Positions 54,301 to 63,300 of a stretch of DNA of 64,000 bases are shown piece after piece. The stretch is from contig CAIIXF020000006.1 of the NCBI GenBank assembly GCA_903813345.2, positions 26,047,936 to 26,111,935 of the forward strand, read 5' to 3'. The stretch comes from Owenia fusiformis. Its lineage: Eukaryota > Annelida > Polychaeta > Sabellida > Oweniidae. The notes under the pieces were generated by a model. It was not told the DNA's origin. It saw only the letters and a list, made by a program, of their open reading frames with translations, and searched no databases. Every line of letters begins with the position of its first letter. Within the stretch, counting starts at the first letter, position 1. The position numbers and the translations under genes are program-made.

Positions 54301-57300
54301 TTTGCAGCCTGGCGGAATATCCCGATTGGTCCAGGTTTTACCTCAGTTGTATAAATCAACTGTAAAACTCTTGGCCCAGAAGCTACAAGTAAATAATTGT
54401 TATTAGGTCATAATCAATTATATAAGATCCATTTCAATATTTTACAAGACAAATTGGCTACCATCAATACAAGAAAAATTTAATTTAAGTTTCATCTTTT
54501 ACTTCTCTATTATGCCTAAGTTTGTAAGGTCGGGTTGGCAACTTGGCTTTCAACATTGAGGGAGACCTATCTATTGCAGCAGTTATTCCTGGCATAACCA
54601 TTAGCATTTTGTTAACTTGGGCAAAGATCCTGGCATGACCATAGCAGTGCTATCATGAAAACCTGGCGCAACCATAGCCTTTATTTGACCTTTGACATAT
54701 TTAATCCTGATAGACAGAATGTGTTATTGAATCAAACGTTCTTGAATAAGAACAGAGAATATTTCTAAATCATTAATAATTTCCAGAAACTCTCCATCTA
54801 GTCTTATTCCAGAATGTTTGATTAAATAACACATACCGCTTCTATAAGGATTAAGTTACTCGAGTGTCTGGCCAATTCTTGGCTAGATGTTGTAATTCCA
54901 TCTGGAACACCGTGAACTATTGAAAAATTTCTAGTCCGAGTTCAGTAAATTTAAGTTATATTTTAAAAACCGTCATGTTAATATTTCATGAATTGAAATG
55001 GAACTGGCTGGGCTCCTTGATGAAATATTGCATGATTTCGTCAGGACTTCATCTACATGTAAAATTAAACAAAGGCTCCAAGAAAAATTGCGATATTTGG
55101 AAACTGGCACATGTCGTTAATGTCTGACATTAGTAACTGGCTATAAATTCTAAGTTAGCAATCCAGAAGATCAGATGTGAACTAATACATTGATCACACT
55201 ATAATGTGTGTTTTGGATTTTTGGTGAGGTAATGAGACCAAAACTCGCAATTCAAATTGTGAAGTGGAAAAATGGCGGACATTTGATTTCAAATTTTATG
55301 ATTATGACATGACCCGTATACAGCGACATGACTCACATCCAGCAGAGTAAGAAATAAGCAGGGATTTACATGTATCTTTGGACGAAGGCCACGATATAGT
55401 GGCCTTAGAAGAGGGTAAGGATGTCAAAGACTCAAAGGTCATGACAACACTGCAACAGTCGTGCCAAGACCATTGTGCAAGTTAATATGCTCATGGTTGT
55501 GACAGGAATAACCATTGCGAAGAACAGCAAATGAATTGAGGCTGTAGCCAAGACCCGGGAGCCAAGACCAACAAAGGGTGGCTGAGAACGGGCCTGAGAG
55601 AAAGATGAGATTCTTTCCTCTGGTCTAACTTGATCGAAATCACAGTGTTAAACAGGAATATTGGTTTTATTCTCAGACTGCTCTGGTTAATAAAATCACT
55701 TTCATTCACGTACAGTTGGGGACAAAAATAAATGACAGGTCGATTTTCGATCACCATTTCCTAATTATGGTGGTCTGAAAGCCCATAACTTCCAATATTG
55801 TCTAGATACATATCCCTTAAAATTTGTATATTTTACATTTTGTATAATCTCATCCACTGATGTATGGCCTCTTGTAAATTCTCTTATTTTTAACATGGGA
55901 AATCCTCACTTCAGCAAATCCACCTGTCATTTATTTATGTCCCCAACTGTAAGTTGACATCCCTTATCATTTCTTATTGAACTTCACTTTTTGAATACTC
56001 GTTCAAATGACTATATATTGACGTTTGTCAAGCCTAACATATTATCCCAAAATATTCACAAATAACCCTGTAAATGTACAAAAATAGAGAGTTTCTCACA
56101 TTTCGCTGACTTTTCCAAAACAAATATGGCGGGCTAAAGGGTCAAGGTCACGCTCGCAGGTATTCCCCTTCTGAGTAAAGGGGAATTCCCTTTTCTAAAA
56201 GTAAACAAAACCCACGTGATATTTTCGAAAGTGAAACCGGAAAAACTTACTTGTTTTCCTCCAAATATCAATGTAGACGGTCCCGCTTGCTTGGATTCTA
56301 CGATATTCGAACGCATCAATGACTCCATCACAAGGGAAAATATTATCGGTCATTATATGGATCCAAAGACCACCCACCCTCGGGAGATTCGACATTTCGC
56401 GGCCAATCCACAGAGGGCATGGACCTGGGACTGGTGTAGTAACTGGTGGTTCTGTAGGAATAGTTGCTTCGTCTGAAAATTAACATGGGCAATATTAACC
56501 TATATGGAGAAAGAACTTCAACAATATGGACAGTACTGTATTGTAACCCCATTCATCTTACTGTTCAAGCTTATGGTAAATTGATTCAAATGGACCATTT
56601 TTGTTTTTTTCGGACAAAGTCACTCCTTACCACAATAAGGAACATCGCAATACTGCCATCTTATCTCCTCGTCCATTGTATAACACCATGGTCCCTCAGG
56701 TTCATTGTCAGGATTTCTACAATGCAACAATTCAAAATTTGCTACAATATCCATTGCAAGAGTGTACTTAAGTACAGATATCACATACCCCCTCTCTGTT
56801 AATATATGATTGACAAGGAGTACAATGAGTTATCTCTTTTATTCAAATCCAATCAGGAACAGTGAGGGTTCAGTAGAAGAGTGACAACTACATGTATGTT
56901 CACAGGACACTATATTTTTGTCACGGGTAAATTAACATATATCACAGGGGCATGTATAATCTAGAAAGCCCACGAAACATGAACAGACATGAACGGTGAT
57001 AGTATCAGATAAAATACCTGCAATAATTGTTCGCATCTGCCAGTGTTTTATCCGGAAAGTTGCTCGGGTCCTTTTTACTGTGTGAATGGGGTGTCTGGGC
57101 GTCCCAGCGTTGACATTGGATATCATCGTGGGTCTCAGAAACTCTTCCCATATACTGTTTACCAAGTTTTTCTAGCTTGCATTCTACAATGGAATTATTG
57201 ACAGTGCCACGGAGTATGGAATTTTTATACACTTTATTGAAGTGGACATGCCTCCATTTCAATAACGATGGTAGTTCAAAGTCATGGAATATTAAAAATG

Positions 57301-60300
57301 CCGATTTTTAACAAAGATCACATTCGTTAAAAAGTAGTAAGAATTTTATTGCATGTAATTTATTTCACATAATTTATTACTCGAAATGGGACTTCTTCAA
57401 TGATGGCGAGGAGTCGGAGACAAAACACTGTATTTTGATATGTAGGGTCTATTTATGGCAAAGAATATCACCCTTTACGATACGTTTGAGGTGTTGGCCC
57501 ATTTAATGTTTTTCATAATCAAACTATAATTGTGCAACTGAATCCGACAATATGTTGTGAAAACTTTTTTACTAGCGATAAATAGTTCCATTTACCATGT
57601 ACAAGTTTGAAACTGGCATCCTTTTTGAATTGGTCAGTGTTTTCAAACTTAGATATTTTCACTTGATAGCCCTGATGCCTGATGTATTGGCCACGGTAGT
57701 TAACTGACTCAAAGGTTAAGTATCCAACAAACCACTGATTCTTTTGTATTCTGTTAAGAATAAATATAAAATAAATTAATGAATATAGAATAAATAACAG
57801 TTTATTATAGTTTGCGTCACACTTAGTAACTATCTACCACACATTGTACACTGTGGTTTTCCAAGGGAGAAATGAAATGAAACCACTGTATCCGGATGTG
57901 ACTGAATACAGATGTTTTATGTTGTGACCCATCCTCCGAGCACGGGGCCCAGAATTTGTCCTTCTTCCATGGAAGAAGGAAGAAGGAAGGAACTTATTGG
58001 ATGATGTTTTGAACCATGCGTTCTGAGAATGATTGTGACCTAACATTGATCGAATTAAATTTATAAGGACCAGTATGAGCCACAAAGATGGGATTGTTAT
58101 ACCAGGGAACAGCAATACTTCACTTAATATCTAATGAATAAATGGTAGAAAGTAAGAGCATCTCAGAAACCTGAAAGTCGAGTCGAGTGCAAATATTTTC
58201 GAATTCCTCTTTTCGGGATGTTCCAAATGAAGATTTGACTTAAGATGTCTGAGATAGTCGCCTTCCTCGCTGTGTGACTCAAATGAGACCGTCTCATTTT
58301 CGGATGTGAGGCCCGGTTGCACCATGTCAAACCTATGTCCCCCTCCTTTGACGATGTACAATTCTTTGTTAGCGTTGATGCCCCATTCGTGTGTCGGGTA
58401 GTTGAGAGATTGAAGATAGTATGGTCCAGTGACTGTAAGAATATGAAACATTATAGTATATAACAGTCAATTTGAGAATACATGGATCAGCAATTACCTA
58501 ATTGACATGTTATGGCGTGGTTCAAAATCCAATTGAAGTAACAGAAAAGTGTCACAATTGTCTATCAATTTGGTAGTCCTACTATTCAAACTCATTTTCT
58601 AAAACTTTTTGACCATCAAATATCACCGATGCTCGATCTTTATATACCTTAACAACACAAACCCTCCCCTCGAAAAGTAATGAAAGCAAACTCTTGTTAA
58701 TGTTAATACCTACCTATGTTTGGGGATTAACATAAATTTACCATCTTTTCGTTTTTCTAATTCAATTGAGGAAAATGATTCAAGCTTAGACCATCCAATG
58801 AGAGAAAAGTGCTAGATACGATACCTCTGTGACAATCCTCATGTGCGATGGTCTTGTAAAACCTCCAGCTAGCATGTGCATTGTAATAAGCGCCAATTCC
58901 TATGTTATTTACGTTCCAAATGTTTGATGTATCCGTCCATTGTAGAATCTGATTGAGCCCAACGCACAGCCCGGTTCCTGCAGCGATGGTCAACGTTCGA
59001 CGCCCCTTTGTCCAGCTCACCCAAAACGGTTGATACTCATCACAGTCAACGATACCGGGTGTATTTATTTGTAGTTTTCTCGGCCATGTTCCCTTCCCTT
59101 TATTGATGAATGAATATGTGTTGCCTCCACCCCCGAAGTGCACCTGATATAGAAAAACGCATTTCATCAAATTGCGTACGCTCATGTGGTAGGGGCTCGA
59201 TGGGGCATTGCAGTAAGTGGGATTTTGTGCGTAATGACGTTGGGCTTAATACCATTGATGCAACTATTTTTTTCTTTGTCTATTTCTACATGTAAAATAA
59301 ATGAAATATACGTGTGTTAACTGGTAACAGAGTATTGGGCAATAAAATACTGGAAAAAATATTTAACAGATTTTAATCTAAAGATTTTACCTGATACAAA
59401 AGCGTGTAATTCCTTGTAGGCTGTGGGCCCATATAGACAGAGGCTCCTTTGCATGTCTTCAATTCAAACCGTACATAATTCTGTCCTTTCAGGTCATTCG
59501 TATTTAGTACATAATGAACTTTGTCGTTGTTAGGAGTCACAACATCAATATGCTCATTTCCTAGAGGAAAATGAAATAAGTTTCTTACCAAAATGAAAGC
59601 ATTATAAACAATAGATGTGGTAACTATAACAACAATCTCACAAATAATTCGTGCATGAATGTATCATTCATCTCATTGTAGTGTATGTTATCGCTGATAA
59701 TAACTCAATTATGGTGAAAAATCTCGTTTTGAAGGAAATCATACTTGTATATTTTCTTTCTTTCTATTTTTTACATGAATTAACATTCATAAAAGTCGCA
59801 TTCAAAGGCAATGCATGAAGGCATCACCTTGATATGTATCCCAAAGGCCTTCGATCCTTTCATCGTCCAGTCTCTTATCCCAAAAGATCAGTTCATCAAT
59901 GACAGCTTGACCATACTTTGTCTGGGCATTATTTGGGCGTCCCATTGTGATGTCATTCCATTTTGTAGTTTGGACATTACGTGCCGTCGCTAAAATCGAA
60001 CAATGATATAAACTTGAATCATTTCAGAAAGTTATCTTGTGACACTCCTGAAAGACATTGGAATGATGTTTCAGTGAGTAATATCACAAAAGCTGTGCGT
60101 GATAACGTGTAGTCCCTATCATGAGACGAATCATTTCAGAAAGTTATCTTGTGATACTCCTGAAAGACATTGGAATGATGTTTCAGTGAGTAATATCACA
60201 AAAGCTGTGCGTGATAACGTGTTGTCCCTATCATGAGACGAATCATTTCAGAAAGTTATCTTGTGATACTCCTGAAAGACATTGGAATGATGTTTCAGTG

Positions 60301-63300
60301 AGTAATATCACAAAAGCTGTGCGTGATAACGTGTTGTCCCTATCATGAGACGAATCATTTCAGAAAGTTATCTTGTGATACTCCTGAAAGACATTGGAAT
60401 GATGTTTCAGTGAGTAATATCACAAAAGCTGTGCGTGATAACGTGTAGTCCCTATCATGAGACGAATCATTTCAGAAAGTTATCTTGTGACACTCCTGAA
60501 AGACATTGGAATGATGTTTCAGTGAGTAATATCACAAAAGCTGTGCGTGATAACGTGTAGTCCCTATCATGAGACGAATCATTTCAGAAAGTTATCTTGT
60601 GATACTCCTGAAAGACATTGGAATGATGTTTCAGTGAGTAATATCACAAAAGCTGTGATAACGTGTTGTCCCTATCATGAGACGCAAGCTGATATCCCAA
60701 AATCATTCATCAATTTTCGCTAGGACATCGATCGATGCACCGCAACCAAAGAAGTCTAAATCACGAAGATGGCCGAAGATGCTTAAGGAACCAATCAAAT
60801 TACTTGAAGGGTCAAGGTTAGAACTTGGGCCATATTCGGTTTCGGTCCAAAAAGCGTTACCCATTTACATGTAAGTTCATTCATTGGGCAGTAAGCTTAG
60901 GTGCTGAATCCCTATTTCCCTAGCTAGACATTCTAAAACATCTAAATATAACAAGACATGAACAACAGTTCAGGACCTTAAACTAATGAGACGAAAAGCG
61001 TTTATTTAAGAGGTGGGACACATACGTTCTGCATCTTCAGCCACTTCATCTCCGTCCACCCATAGATGGAGCTCATTATCCCGGTTCCACGTGAGTACCA
61101 CGTGATGCCATTGGCCTTTCATCTGTCCGTCATATTTCACCGTCCAAATCTTGGTCCTCGTGCTAAACCTGACATCGAGCTTCCCTTTCAGCCAATGGAG
61201 GGTTATTCCATACGATGATCTTGTCTGTCCCCCACTGGAGAAATAATACATCTCAGGGGCGTTCTTTGGTCCAACCTTTAGCCACATGGACAGCGTATAA
61301 CCATGTGGACACATTTCCAAATTCCCTGAAAACATACAAGAATTACATCACTGGACGCTGGATCTGCGTTATCTGGCATTTTAATAGGGAGTTTAAGCTT
61401 GCATATAAAATCGAAACGCCGAGCTTTACGTATGACCAATCGCCCATACAAATGTATCGCTTAAATATTTTCCGTTCACGTTTAGGTTGTGAAAAACATT
61501 GCAAGCTTAAACTCCCTATTCTCCCATTCAACGTACAAATGGCGAAAATGAAACTTTAACATATTGTCAAAACAATAGAATGTCATAACTACCAAAACAT
61601 TCGTCTCTATGTTGTCCGAGATCTATCCATTGATTCCTGCCATCTAAGTTTATCCCTTGGCCGATCTTTCCCTCTATCAAACTGGCGTTGTTGTAAACTC
61701 TACCATTGAGTCCCGAGCCGACCAAAGTGTCTCCTCGTCTCTCTTCCATAGGCATGTAGTATATGTGGTCTGCAAAGGATAGCATACTAGATGCATGTCT
61801 TAAAATTATCAGGTTACAATCTATATTGTATGACACACAAATAGGACACATAGGCCTAAAAGCTATATGTGTACAATTTAAGCCTAAAATCTATACACGT
61901 ACCCCTCCGTACGTGGACATGTGTGCTTCCACTGGGCTAGAACCGTTTATCATTAACAAGACTCGTGCGCACTTGTCTGAGTGGGTAATAATGAATGTCT
62001 TTGATTGTTCAAGAATGTATCTGAATGGTCCAGTCCCTGAGTAACATACCTGCATACATGTTATAAAGGCGTTCGGCAAACTCAAATCCATGATGGTCAT
62101 TCCAGAACATTAGCTCATCAATGATTACCTCACCAAAGTTGGACATTGCATTGTTTGGCCTCCCGAGGAAGATGTCGTTGTAGAGCTGGGGCGGGGCGGC
62201 CCGATTGTCCGCTGGAAGTGAAAGAACTGGATGTTCAATGCAACTTGGTGTTACTGATACGAATAGGGGGGGGGGGGGTATTCTAGTCATCTACTAGACA
62301 GCTGCGATACCCTACTTGCACTTACAATGAAACATGTGCAGCAAAACCTGTATATACGAGCACCTCTATAATCTATACACTGCTCAGTGTGACCCCTTTT
62401 TGCTGCTCACACTCTGCTTTATATTTTTTGTTAATTAACCTTGTAATGTGAACACTTGCCAATACCAACACCTTTGGCCTGCTCCAGGGGTGCTGGGATG
62501 AAACAGGTTTTACTATTGTTATAAGAACAAGTATAGTGAAACCTGTGAATTTGAACACCCCTAGTAGAGGTGGAACACTTTTGAGAATACCAATGCAAAT
62601 TGACTTAATGCTAAATGAACCTGTATAAGTTGAATACAAGCGGCACACTTTTTATTGAGTTACCAAAGTTGTTCCACTTAGACAGGTTCTAGTGTAGGTA
62701 TATAAAACTTATTCTCACGTTCTTCATCTTCATCAACTTCGACTCCATCAACGTAGAATTGCATCTCATTAAGGTCTTTATCCCAGGCAAGGATTAAATG
62801 GTGCCATATTCCCTTCACTGGTTCATCCCATGATGTCTTCCACCACTTTGTAGTGGTACTCATCCATGCAAGCAGCTTCCCGTTTTTCCAAAGTACAGTT
62901 ATGCCGTGGGATTTTTCCGTTTGGCCTCCGCTTGAGAAGTAATACATATCCGATTTTGAGTCCTTGGAGCCAATTTTCATCCAAAACGATAGCGTTGCTC
63001 CGCCCTCCTCACACTTTTCTAGGTCACCTGAAATATAATTTGTAGAGATATGGTCATCAGTGTCCGCATCGACACATTTTATATGAATTTTATAAAGGGT
63101 ACTCTTGTAATATTATTTCAGTAGTCTATAATGGTCTCGACTTGTTGGTCGACTTATTGGCCTTTTTAACACTACAGTTGTCAGGAATGCAACCACGCTA
63201 TGATTTTGGACTGCTCCAGTGCTTTTCTCGGGGGAAATAGACCCATGTGTCATAAAATACTAAATAAATTCATGGACGTCTTTAATTTGATAAATCTAAA

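Noticed and set aside
636-59560. Enzyme activity for the FAMeT and AbfB domains
   Set aside because: The FAMeT fold is not a SAM-dependent methyltransferase, and AbfB here is the sugar-binding trefoil without a glycosidase domain.
60016-60686. CRISPR array
   Set aside because: The units are directly adjacent with no unique spacers; it is an ordinary tandem repeat in an animal intron.
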